Assembly: GCF_001758195.1 (NCBI RefSeq)
Contig: NZ_MASR01000001.1
Location: 1,488,001 to 1,552,000, forward strand
Length of the DNA: 64,000 nt
Source of the DNA: Pseudohongiella acticola
GTDB lineage: Bacteria > Pseudomonadota > Gammaproteobacteria > Pseudomonadales > Pseudohongiellaceae
Direction of reading: 5' to 3'
Shown: in pieces, positions 1 through 7,895 of the stretch
How the letters are laid out: each line of letters begins with the position of its first letter
Numbering within the stretch: position 1 is the first letter of the stretch
Notes under the pieces: model-generated
Database searches by the model: none
Told to the model about the DNA's origin: nothing
The model's input: the letters and a program-made list of their open reading frames with translations, nothing else
Translations under genes and position numbers: made by a program

Positions 1-2
1 GC

Positions 3-1337
3 ATGACACTGCCGGCAGGTGAAATCCTGACGCTGACCTTCATCTATATGGGCCACCCGGCGCTGGGTGAATATTTAATTGGTAACACCGCCTACGCGCG
101 CGCCGAGCGTGATGCCAGCGCCCGACTGGGCGGCAACCAGATGATCCTGATGGCTGTGGGCGGTGATGGTTTTCAGCAATTCCGGCAGGACCGCTTGCAG
201 TTGCAGCAGGGCGATCTGCCCATGCGACGCCTGACCGCCAATCTGCTGGTAACTGCCGGCAATGCTGATGCAGGCCTGATCGCCGACCGCGCTGAATTTG
301 CCGGTGCCATTGTGCTGGATGATCGTTACGACCTGTCACAGCCCATCAATATCTTTTATCAGCCACTGGGCAGCCTGGAGCCTTACGAGCTGCAATATGA
401 AATCCTGGGCCTGGGGCAGCGCCTGGCCAGTGGCGAGGCGCTACTCAGTGAGGCGGAAATTGAGCGTATCATCCGCCAGGAAAACAGTGCCCTGCATCAG
501 TTTCTCAATGATCCGCCGTGGGGTGTGACGCCCTGGAACGAGGTCGCCATGCTGCTGCTGATCTTTGCCCTGGTGCTTATTGCCTTTTTCCGCAAGGACG
601 CACGTTGGCGCTGGGCGGCACTGACACTGGTGATGGTCTACCTGGGCTTCATGAAGGCTGGTTTTCTGTCGGTGGCGCATATTACCGGCGTCATGCTGCA
701 GGGGCCGGGTTTTCTGCTCAGCAACCTGCCGCTGCTGATGATCGTGGTGTTCACCGTGGTTACCACACTGATCTGGGGTCGCCTGTTCTGTTCATCGCTG
801 TGTCCGTTTGGCGCCGTGCAGGACTTCATTACCCGTTTTTCACCGCGGCGCTGGCGCGTAAAAGTACCGCAGAAATGGCACGATGCCGGCATTTACCTTA
901 AATACGGCTTCCTGGCCGTCATTATCGGTGCTGCGCTGTTTGCCAATAACGTTGGCATATTCCAGTATTTTGAGCCCTTTGGCACCCTGTTTTTCCTGAG
1001 CGGATCCATACTGCTGTTTGCCATTCTGGCGGCGATTCTGGCCGCCTGCGTGGTTGTGCCCCGCTTCTATTGCCGATACGCCTGCCCGCTGGGTGCAGCA
1101 CTGGGCGTGGTGTCGTTTGTCAGCCCGCTTCGTATCAAGCGTGTGCCGCAGTGCACTGTGTGTACCGTCTGCGAACACGCCTGTCCGACGGGCGCGATCC
1201 GTCGCGAGAACATCGACTTCAAGGAATGTGTGCGTTGCGATATCTGCGAACGCAAACTGATCGACAAGGCCGGTTCATGCCGTCACGACATGAGCAAAAT
1301 CATTGTGCGCCACAAGGAACTGAAAGCAGCGCCGTAA
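3..1337 (+). CDS. NosR/NirI-family membrane iron-sulfur protein, C-terminal part (5' end outside window)
   Basis: The frame is open to the left edge, so the ATG at base 3 is probably internal. Visible are a periplasmic-type segment (residues 1-175), about five membrane helices from residue 180 on, two membrane-border CxxxCP motifs (Cys263/267 and Cys357/361), and a C-terminal cytoplasmic module with one full ferredoxin motif (Cys384, 387, 390, 394 then Pro) and a second set Cys409, 412, 415, 426. This order matches NosR/NirI proteins, which pass electrons across the membrane for N2O or nitrite reduction; their N-terminal FMN-binding domain would lie upstream. No nosZ or other nos gene follows, so the substrate pathway is undetermined. 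A related polyferredoxin is the alternative. Family call is firm, specific role is not. Confidence 0.8.
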   Translation: MTLPAGEILTLTFIYMGHPALGEYLIGNTAYARAERDASARLGGNQMILMAVGGDGFQQFRQDRLQLQQGDLPMRRLTANLLVTAGNADAGLIADRAEFAGAIVLDDRYDLSQPINIFYQPLGSLEPYELQYEILGLGQRLASGEALLSEAEIERIIRQENSALHQFLNDPPWGVTPWNEVAMLLLIFALVLIAFFRKDARWRWAALTLVMVYLGFMKAGFLSVAHITGVMLQGPGFLLSNLPLLMIVVFTVVTTLIWGRLFCSSLCPFGAVQDFITRFSPRRWRVKVPQKWHDAGIYLKYGFLAVIIGAALFANNVGIFQYFEPFGTLFFLSGSILLFAILAAILAACVVVPRFYCRYACPLGAALGVVSFVSPLRIKRVPQCTVCTVCEHACPTGAIRRENIDFKECVRCDICERKLIDKAGSCRHDMSKIIVRHKELKAAP

Positions 1338-1358
1338 GCGCTGCCTACAATCCAACAC

Positions 1359-1904
1359 TCAGTCCAGCACAATGGGCAGGCGCTCGGTATAACGGGCGTC
1401 ATTGATGCGCGCTGGCGCCAACTCACCGGCCAGCAGGCGCTCGACGTCATCGGTAATCAAGGCGATGGCGTCAATGCGCACTTCAGGATCCAGCGCCGCC
1501 ACCATGACACCGCCCCACAGGCTGAGCATCCGCGTATCGATAATCCGCTCGTCATTGTCCTTGGCCCACTCGGCTGCAATCAATACGCCCAGGTTGTCAC
1601 GCATCTCCGCCACCTGCTCGCTCTGCTGCGGACTCAGATCGCTGAGCACTACCGGTGTCATGTCGTTCCAGCCCGTTGCCATCATTTCCCAGCCTTCGTA
1701 GAAACGCACAACCCAGGTCAGGTACTCAACATCGGACTGCTGTGCCTGATTGTCCAGATCCTGCTGATAGGCCTGCAGGAAAATTGACTGCTCTGGTACT
1801 GTCTCCGGCCATTCACTGAGCACGCGCGAACTGGCACAGCCAGCCAGCATCAGCAAACACAGCACGATCAGGGGTATACGACAGCGAGGTAAACGCACAA
1901 ACAC
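1359..1904 (-). CDS. Predicted lipoprotein, unknown function
   Basis: This 181-residue protein starts with a basic n-region, a hydrophobic stretch and a lipobox ending in LAGC (Cys23 would be lipidated), so it is an envelope lipoprotein. The mature part is soluble, acidic and mostly helical by appearance, with no motif I recognise. It is convergent with the NosR-like gene, with only about 20 bases between the two stop codons, and divergent from the MarR-type regulator. No function can be assigned from sequence. Confidence 0.7.
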   Translation of the reverse strand: MFVRLPRCRIPLIVLCLLMLAGCASSRVLSEWPETVPEQSIFLQAYQQDLDNQAQQSDVEYLTWVVRFYEGWEMMATGWNDMTPVVLSDLSPQQSEQVAEMRDNLGVLIAAEWAKDNDERIIDTRMLSLWGGVMVAALDPEVRIDAIALITDDVERLLAGELAPARINDARYTERLPIVLD

Positions 1905-2007
1905 TCTCCAACAGACGGTTGATTCAATTGACGACTATCGCCATTATAAGCAAATCGAGCGCGCATGCGAGACGCCGCGCCAAACCCGACAGGATCCAGC
2001 CCGCGCC

Positions 2008-2562
2008 ATGACCCGATCAACCACCAAGTCTGCAACAACAAAAACCTCAGTTGCCACGGCGGCGAAGAATACCGTTAAGCGCGCAGCGAAGCCCAAACCC
2101 TCCGGGCCCACTCAGACTGACAGCCAGCAGGACGATGCGGATCTGCATCTGCGCCTGGACAATCAGCTGTGTTTTCCGCTGTACGCCGCCTCGCGCCTGA
2201 TCACCCGGCTGTACCAGCCTTTCCTGGACCCGCTGGGCCTGACCTACCCGCAATACATTGTGCTCATGATCCTGTGGGAAGACGCTCCCTGCACGGTCTC
2301 TCATATCGGCAAGCGCGCCTTGCTGGCGACCAACACAGTGACGCCCCTGCTGAAGCGCCTGGAAGTCATGGGTTATATCGAACGTACCCGAAATCCGGAT
2401 GACGAGCGCGTGGTGACGCTGTCCCTGACCCGCAAAGGCAAGCGTCTGAAACAGCAATGCGCCTGCATTCCACGGAAAATGTTTGAACGTGCCGGCTACC
2501 CTCTGGAAGAAGGCATCAAACTGAAACAGCAACTGGATGACCTGATCAGACACCTGCAGTGA
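2008..2562 (+). CDS. MarR/OhrR-type peroxide-sensing repressor with a basic N-terminal extension
   Basis: A winged-helix MarR protein of 184 residues. Residues 51-92 carry the OhrR signature: DNQLCFPLYAASR with the reactive Cys55, then the conserved LGLTYPQY segment that supplies redox-sensing tyrosines. The winged helix follows at about 95-145 with the basic DDERV wing. OhrR proteins repress thiol-peroxidase genes until organic hydroperoxide oxidises the single cysteine. The first 35 residues are an unusual Lys/Thr/Ala-rich, probably disordered tail absent from typical OhrR (about 150 residues). No ohr gene is adjacent. The nearest downstream gene is a cytochrome-like protein, preceded by an operator-like cluster. 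Family firm, targets inferred. Confidence 0.85.
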   Translation: MTRSTTKSATTKTSVATAAKNTVKRAAKPKPSGPTQTDSQQDDADLHLRLDNQLCFPLYAASRLITRLYQPFLDPLGLTYPQYIVLMILWEDAPCTVSHIGKRALLATNTVTPLLKRLEVMGYIERTRNPDDERVVTLSLTRKGKRLKQQCACIPRKMFERAGYPLEEGIKLKQQLDDLIRHLQ

Positions 2563-2615
2563 AGGCGGCAGCGACCGCAAGCCAGACACGCTTCACCGCA
2601 ACGCATTGCGATTTT

Positions 2616-2653
2616 ATATCGCGCGCGATATTATCGCCTGCAACTATCGCCTG
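2616..2653. promoter_or_regulatory. Operator-like palindrome and TATCGC repeat cluster
   Basis: A perfect 16-bp palindrome, ATATCGCGCGCGATAT (2616-2631), is followed by two direct copies of TATCGCCTG (2632-2640 and 2645-2653), giving four TATCGC/GCGATA elements in 38 bp. The cluster sits between the OhrR-like gene and the start of the cytochrome-like gene, a natural place for a binding site of a winged-helix repressor. No binding protein is shown, so the role is inferred. Confidence 0.4.
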
Positions 2654-2719
2654 TGATAATCACCCACAACATTATTGAGCGATCACGCAGCACCATAACT
2701 CACCATGAGGGAAACCAGC

Positions 2720-3274
2720 ATGAAAAAAACATTTTCCGGACGCACACGACTGGCTATCGGCGTTGCCGCCATTGCCGTGACCACGGGCCTGGGTGTCAGC
2801 CAGTTGATGGCGCAATCAAGCCAGCCCATTGAAGTCACTGCCGACACCTTTGACTGCCTGACCGAGATGACAGCGGTGCGTGGTTTTTTTGTCGACAACC
2901 TGCTGGGCGATCTGGACGCCACCGTTGCTGCGGCCAATGCTGCTGAGGGCGCGCCCTACCCGGTTGGTTCCGTGGTGCAACTGGTGCCGACTGAAGTCAT
3001 GCTCAAGCAACCCGAAGGCACCAGCCCGGCGACCAATGACTGGGAGTTTTTTGAACTCAACGTCAGCCCGGAAGGTTCGGAGATTGCTGTCCGTGGTTTT
3101 ACCGATGTGGTTAACCGCTTTGGCGGCAACTGCCTTGATTGTCACATCAAGGCAGAGCCACAGTGGGACATGGTCTGCGAAACTGGCCACGGTTGCGATC
3201 CGTTGCCGCTGAGCCGCGAAATGCTGACCGGCATCCAGCAGGCAGACCCGCGCTGCCGCGCGCCTGAAGTCTGA
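2720..3274 (+). CDS. Secreted single-haem cytochrome c-like protein
   Basis: The second ATG (2720) is chosen over the one at 2705 because the GAGGGA ribosome site overlaps the first and is well spaced from the second. The 184-residue product has a signal peptide ending near MAQ (about residue 31) and one haem-binding motif CLDCH (Cys138, Cys141, His142) near the C-terminus, followed by a second conserved-looking pair Cys153 and Cys159. The body before the motif does not look like class I cytochrome c; the layout recalls cytochrome P460-like or other periplasmic proteins with a late CxxCH. It probably acts in the periplasm, partner unknown. It lies directly downstream of the thiol-switch regulator and may be its target. 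Confidence 0.65.
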   Translation: MKKTFSGRTRLAIGVAAIAVTTGLGVSQLMAQSSQPIEVTADTFDCLTEMTAVRGFFVDNLLGDLDATVAAANAAEGAPYPVGSVVQLVPTEVMLKQPEGTSPATNDWEFFELNVSPEGSEIAVRGFTDVVNRFGGNCLDCHIKAEPQWDMVCETGHGCDPLPLSREMLTGIQQADPRCRAPEV

Positions 3275-3305
3275 GCGCTGGCATCAGCAACCGTGAACGC
3301 TGGCA

Positions 3306-5633
3306 CTACTCTCGCAGTGTCAGCGTCTGCAGGGCCGGGTCTGCCAGAATGTCTTCTTCATAAAATGGCAGATCCAGCCACTGGCTCTGTGAGTACAGCC
3401 TGGTCTGATCAGCATAGTGCTCAGAGCGCGGATCTTCGGACTGTGAATAACTCAGAATGGCACGCGCATCGACACGGCCCGCTTCATCCCAGCTGATCAC
3501 CTGCATGTAGCTGTTGCCGTGCAGAATGGGCGTGTAGGCGTTCGCTTCCGGATTAAACCGAGCGGTGATCACGCTCCACATGCCGGTACCACCATCACCG
3601 CCAGGTATCGGTATCTGTTCATCATTTCGGGTTTCATACTGCAGTGAGCCCAGCGTCGCATCCAGAGCAATGCCTTTGCTCTGGAAAAACGTTTGTGAGT
3701 GCGCCAGTGCCTGCAACAGTCCGCTGCGCACCTCAGGACGGGATACCGCCAGCTGACGCGGTGTATTGACCGGGTCAGCTGCATCAAACGGCACCACGTA
3801 ACGATCATCGATTCGCGCCGCCTGACGCCAGAACTCGCGCCAGACATGGGCGCCCCGGCTGTCAATGTCATCGCGACGGTCCCAGTTGGCCAGTGCCTCG
3901 CACGCGGGTGTCACGTCAACACCGACCTCGTCCAGCATGACCGGTTCACTGTTGTCAGCGCACAGCGCCAGCACGTCATCCAGAAACTGTTCGGCACCAA
4001 AATGGCGGTGGCTGAACAACATGTCCTGAATATCCTGCGGCCCCATTTTGTCGCCATCAGCCAGTGCCTGCTCGATAAACGTCAGCCCAGCGCGTGTCCG
4101 CAGACTGGCTGTGCTGCGTTCAGATCCGATAATGGGCGAATAACCTTCCAGCGGCTCGCGCGGTGTCGACAGCCAGTAGCTGTCATTGGCATTGTGTACA
4201 TAATCGTCACGCCGGATACGCGGCATATTGTCGGCCGGCATGGCGCCAGGTATCTCTGATTCATCGGCCTGATACCACTCGCACACGGGGCTGCTGCCGT
4301 TGAGCAAGACCACGCGCGAAGGAACATTGTCGGCACCAACACGGCAGGTTTCAATCAGCTCACTGTCAACATTGGGGACCACGCTGATGTCGGCATAAAA
4401 CGCGGTACCATCAGAGTCAGCTGCAATGGTATTGGTCCACGAGACGCCCTGCAGACTCAGCGCCGCTTCCACCTCGTCAATGTTCTGCGCCTTGTTCAAC
4501 GCATCATAGGTATCGGCTGATCTGTCGTTGTACAGATTGACGTCGCGAATGGCAAAAGCCATGGTGTCGGTCCATGGCAATTGATTGGACACCACCATCG
4601 GGCCGTAGTGACTCATGTAGACATCACGCGCCACCATGCTCACACCGCCTTCCTGATTGGTGACCGGCACTTCAATGCTGACCCTTTCCATATCACGGTA
4701 TTCATCGCCATAGCGGTAGCGCGTGGGATTCTCCGGATCCAGCTCCAGCGCATAAACTGTGGAGCGCATACCGGTCGAAACAGTGTGCGTCCATGCCACG
4801 TTGTGATTGAACCCGATGGCAACACGGTTGGTTGTGTACAGGCTGACGCCCATCACATCCACTTCACCGGGAATGGTGGTGTGAATCATGTGAAAGCGCG
4901 AAGAGCCCTGCCAGGGATAATGCGGATTACCCAGCAGCAGTCCACGACCTGATTCAGTCACCGCGCGGCCCATGGCGACAGCGTTGCTGCCAATGCCGGC
5001 TTCAATATCAAAGTTGCTATCGACACTGGCCACTGTTGCGCCGGGCGGTGCTGCGTTCGCCATTTCGCGCTGAAACAGACCCAGACCATAACGAATGCCA
5101 ACACCGATGGTCAGTTTATCGACATCCAGTTCGGAGATGCTGCGCACCCAGTCGGCGCCAGCACAGGCCGGCGGCAGGTCGTCACCGTGTTCTGCCAGGT
5201 AGCGGTTATAGCCGGCAACGTAACCGGCTGAGAACGCGATGGTTTTGTCCTCCTGGTCCGCACGATAGCCATCAATCATGTCGGCATCCAGTACCGCCCG
5301 GTGGAATATATCGCTCTCCATGTTGCCACCGGCCTCACCAAAGTTGCGAGACAAGTCGCCGTTGACCATCAACACGTCACGGGCAATGGTGCAGACGGCA
5401 TCGCGCGCCGTTGCGTAAGCGAAGCCATATCCCAGGCTGCCCCAGTCGTCGGCTTTCACATGCGGGATACCATAACCGGTCCAGCGAATATCAGTCTCAT
5501 ACTGATAGTTGGCCTGCGCCGTCGCCGGCGCATCAGATGGCGTTGATGACATCTGCGCGGGTTCCGAACAGGCGCTGAGGACAAGGAAGGAGGACACGAG
5601 CACTGAGGTGACGGGGAGCACTGACTGAGGCAT
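3306..5633 (-). CDS. Penicillin acylase-family N-terminal-nucleophile amidase, lipoprotein
   Basis: This 775-residue protein begins with a lipoprotein signal (VLSAC, Cys22). The order is typical of the Ntn-hydrolase acylases: an alpha subunit to about residue 215, then a self-processing site at GIGSNAVAMG where Ser216 would become the N-terminal nucleophile of the beta chain, followed by the LLLGNPHYPW segment and a long beta chain. Members cleave amides such as penicillins, aculeacin, or N-acyl-homoserine lactones (PvdQ/QuiP type). Length and the GSNA motif fit the aculeacin/AHL acylase branch better than classic penicillin G acylase, but the substrate cannot be read from sequence. It would act in the periplasm or outer membrane. 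Confidence 0.85.
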   Translation of the reverse strand: MPQSVLPVTSVLVSSFLVLSACSEPAQMSSTPSDAPATAQANYQYETDIRWTGYGIPHVKADDWGSLGYGFAYATARDAVCTIARDVLMVNGDLSRNFGEAGGNMESDIFHRAVLDADMIDGYRADQEDKTIAFSAGYVAGYNRYLAEHGDDLPPACAGADWVRSISELDVDKLTIGVGIRYGLGLFQREMANAAPPGATVASVDSNFDIEAGIGSNAVAMGRAVTESGRGLLLGNPHYPWQGSSRFHMIHTTIPGEVDVMGVSLYTTNRVAIGFNHNVAWTHTVSTGMRSTVYALELDPENPTRYRYGDEYRDMERVSIEVPVTNQEGGVSMVARDVYMSHYGPMVVSNQLPWTDTMAFAIRDVNLYNDRSADTYDALNKAQNIDEVEAALSLQGVSWTNTIAADSDGTAFYADISVVPNVDSELIETCRVGADNVPSRVVLLNGSSPVCEWYQADESEIPGAMPADNMPRIRRDDYVHNANDSYWLSTPREPLEGYSPIIGSERSTASLRTRAGLTFIEQALADGDKMGPQDIQDMLFSHRHFGAEQFLDDVLALCADNSEPVMLDEVGVDVTPACEALANWDRRDDIDSRGAHVWREFWRQAARIDDRYVVPFDAADPVNTPRQLAVSRPEVRSGLLQALAHSQTFFQSKGIALDATLGSLQYETRNDEQIPIPGGDGGTGMWSVITARFNPEANAYTPILHGNSYMQVISWDEAGRVDARAILSYSQSEDPRSEHYADQTRLYSQSQWLDLPFYEEDILADPALQTLTLRE

Positions 5634-5792
5634 TGTTATTCTCCGATAGGGGGTGTCTGGGGTTCAGCATAGAAGCCGTTGACAGGGTTGTCAAAACAAT
5701 CCCCCAGGCTACGATGCTGTCGCCAGCGAGAGTCATTGTCAGTGCGCCGCAAACAGGCTACGCTCAATGCCTTCAATGTCGTGGAGACAGCC

Positions 5793-6452
5793 ATGAATGC
5801 GAAACTTAAGACTGTGCACAAGATTTTGACCACATCGGTTTATATCGGCCTGGTAGCGATGACGGCTGGCACTGTCCTCCCCGGCCCGAATGCTGCACAA
5901 AACAGTGCAGCAGAAGACAGCGCCGCGGATCAATTTATGGCCCGGCTTTCACAGCTTTGTGGTCAGTCCTATCAAGGCCGTGTTGCCGTCAACACCCCGC
6001 AACTGGACGATGATCCGTTTGTCGGCCAGACCCTGGTGATGCATGTACGCGAATGCAGCGATAATGAAATCCGTATCCCTTTTCATGTTGGTGAGGATCG
6101 CAGCCGCACCTGGATTCTGACCCGTACCGACGATGGCCTGCGACTGAAGCATGACCATCGTCATGCCGACGGCAGCGAAGACGTCATCACCATGTATGGC
6201 GGCGACACAAGAGCCGACGGGACAGCCACGCGGCAGGAGTTTCCTGTCGATGACTACTCCATCGACATGTTTACCCGCGACAACATGATGGTGTCCCTGA
6301 CCAATATCTGGGCCATGGAAATTGAACCCGGCGAGCGCTTTGTTTACGAACTGGCACGAAGCGACTCTGATCGCCTGTTCCGGGTGGAATTTGACCTCAC
6401 CGGCACTGTTGCCACGCCGCCTGACCCATGGGGGCACCCGCCTCTTTTGTAA
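5793..6452 (+). CDS. Secreted protein of unknown function
   Basis: The ATG at 5793 is preferred because GGAG lies 7 bases upstream and a signal-like hydrophobic segment follows (residues about 15-35). The 219-residue product would be exported. It contains two cysteines (in LSQLCGQSY and VRECSDN) that could form a disulfide, and beta-rich, acidic sequence, but no motif that I recognise. It is convergent with the epoxide hydrolase gene; an inverted repeat lies between them. No function proposed. Confidence 0.6.
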   Translation: MNAKLKTVHKILTTSVYIGLVAMTAGTVLPGPNAAQNSAAEDSAADQFMARLSQLCGQSYQGRVAVNTPQLDDDPFVGQTLVMHVRECSDNEIRIPFHVGEDRSRTWILTRTDDGLRLKHDHRHADGSEDVITMYGGDTRADGTATRQEFPVDDYSIDMFTRDNMMVSLTNIWAMEIEPGERFVYELARSDSDRLFRVEFDLTGTVATPPDPWGHPPLL

Positions 6453-6479
6453 CGGGCGCTGACTTGTGAGGGGCGCCCG
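6453..6479. terminator. Hairpin between convergent genes
   Basis: CGGGCGC and GCGCCCG form a 7-bp perfect GC-rich stem around a 13-base loop, exactly between two convergent stop codons. There is no T-run, so intrinsic termination would be weak; it may serve both strands. Confidence 0.35.
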
Positions 6480-6480
6480 C

Positions 6481-7743
6481 TTAGTCCACTTCCGCAAAGA
6501 ACGCGCGAATATCTGCCAGCAACAGTTGCGGTTCTTCCATGGCGGCAAAGTGTCCACCACTCGGCATGTCGGTCCAGCGCACAATATTGTAGGACTGCTC
6601 AGCCCACAGCCGGGGCGTCAGGTAAATTTCTTTTGGAAATATGGCGCCGGCTGTTGGTACACTGACAAACCCCAGCGGCTCAGTTAGCGGTACGGCGCGG
6701 TTTTCGTAATAGATACGCGCCGATGACGTAATGCTTTGGGTAAACCAGTACACACTGATGTTGGTCAGCAGATCATCGCGACTGAACTTGCTGTCCGGAT
6801 CATCGCCCTCCAGATCACTCCAGCCATGAAATTTCTCGCCAATCCAGGCCGCCAGGCCGGCCGGGGAATCATTCAGCCCCACTCCCAATGTCTGGGGTTT
6901 GGTGCCCTGAATCTGCTGGTAAGCCACTTCATTGGCCATATAGGCCTGGCGTGCCTCGCGGCGCTCGGTATCAGCGGCCGGCGTTGCTGCCAGGATATCA
7001 GGGTCGCGCGGCGCACTGGCGAGCACAAAGTTGGAGTGCAGACCGATCAGCCGCTGCGGGTAGCGCGCGGCCAGTATCCGGTTGATGATGCCGCCCCAGT
7101 CTCCACCTTGGGCGCCATAGCGCTCATATCCCAGACGCTGCATCAAGGCGGCCAGCATATGCGCCATACGTTCCGGGTTATAACCCGGCTGGGTGGGTTT
7201 GCCGGAGAACGCAAAACCGGGCAACGATGGCGCGATCACATGAAAGGCATCGGCGGCGCTGCCACCGTGCTGTTCCGGATGCGTCAACGCATCAATGAGG
7301 TGGCGGAATTCGACAATGGAACCCGGCCAGCCATGCGTCAGCAACAAAGGCATTGCATCAGGGTGCGGTGAGCGCTGATGGATAAAATGCAGGTCAACAC
7401 CATCGATGTGGGTGACAAACTGATCGAAGCGATTAAGCTGCGCTTCCTGCTCGCGCCAGTCCAATTCATCGCGCCAGTACGTCAGCAGTGTTTTTAACCA
7501 GGCAGTATCAGTGCCATAGCCCCAGCCAGTGTCGGGCAACTGATCTGGCAGACGGGTGCGTTGCAGGCGCTCCTTCAGGTCAGCCAGGTCTGCATCGGGA
7601 ATCGAAATCTGAAAGGGCGTTATGGCTTCATCTGACATGGCGACATCGCTTTGCTTTTGGGCCTGGGAGAAGGCAGGACGAAGTGGCATCAACAAGACCA
7701 GACTGCCACAAAACGCTACCCACAGGATGCGCCTCCAGCCCAT
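6481..7743 (-). CDS. Secreted epoxide hydrolase, microsomal-EH-like (EHN domain plus alpha/beta hydrolase)
   Basis: The start at 7743 gives a clear signal peptide (cleavage near AFSQA, residue 27) and has GAGAG upstream; a longer reading to 7851 lacks that logic. The 420-residue product has the epoxide-hydrolase N-terminal domain (about 40-150) with oxyanion motif HGWPG (137-141), the nucleophile Asp215 in GGDWGG, a tyrosine-bearing cap, and the late catalytic His in SGGHFAAMEEP. Such enzymes open epoxides to diols through an ester intermediate. Export is unusual because most relatives are cytosolic or membrane-anchored. It lies divergent from the alkylsulfatase, within a cluster of hydrolases. 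Confidence 0.85.
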   Translation of the reverse strand: MGWRRILWVAFCGSLVLLMPLRPAFSQAQKQSDVAMSDEAITPFQISIPDADLADLKERLQRTRLPDQLPDTGWGYGTDTAWLKTLLTYWRDELDWREQEAQLNRFDQFVTHIDGVDLHFIHQRSPHPDAMPLLLTHGWPGSIVEFRHLIDALTHPEQHGGSAADAFHVIAPSLPGFAFSGKPTQPGYNPERMAHMLAALMQRLGYERYGAQGGDWGGIINRILAARYPQRLIGLHSNFVLASAPRDPDILAATPAADTERREARQAYMANEVAYQQIQGTKPQTLGVGLNDSPAGLAAWIGEKFHGWSDLEGDDPDSKFSRDDLLTNISVYWFTQSITSSARIYYENRAVPLTEPLGFVSVPTAGAIFPKEIYLTPRLWAEQSYNIVRWTDMPSGGHFAAMEEPQLLLADIRAFFAEVD

Positions 7744-7895
7744 TTCTGTCTCTCGGTGACCGCGCTGCATATGCAAGACCTGATTCGTTAATGTTGTCTC
7801 GATAGTATCTGGCCACCACGTCTGATTCAAGCGACTTGTACTGCCTGGCAAATTCGGTTTTACTGCTCCTTCAAAAAAAATTCGAGGTCGCCATC

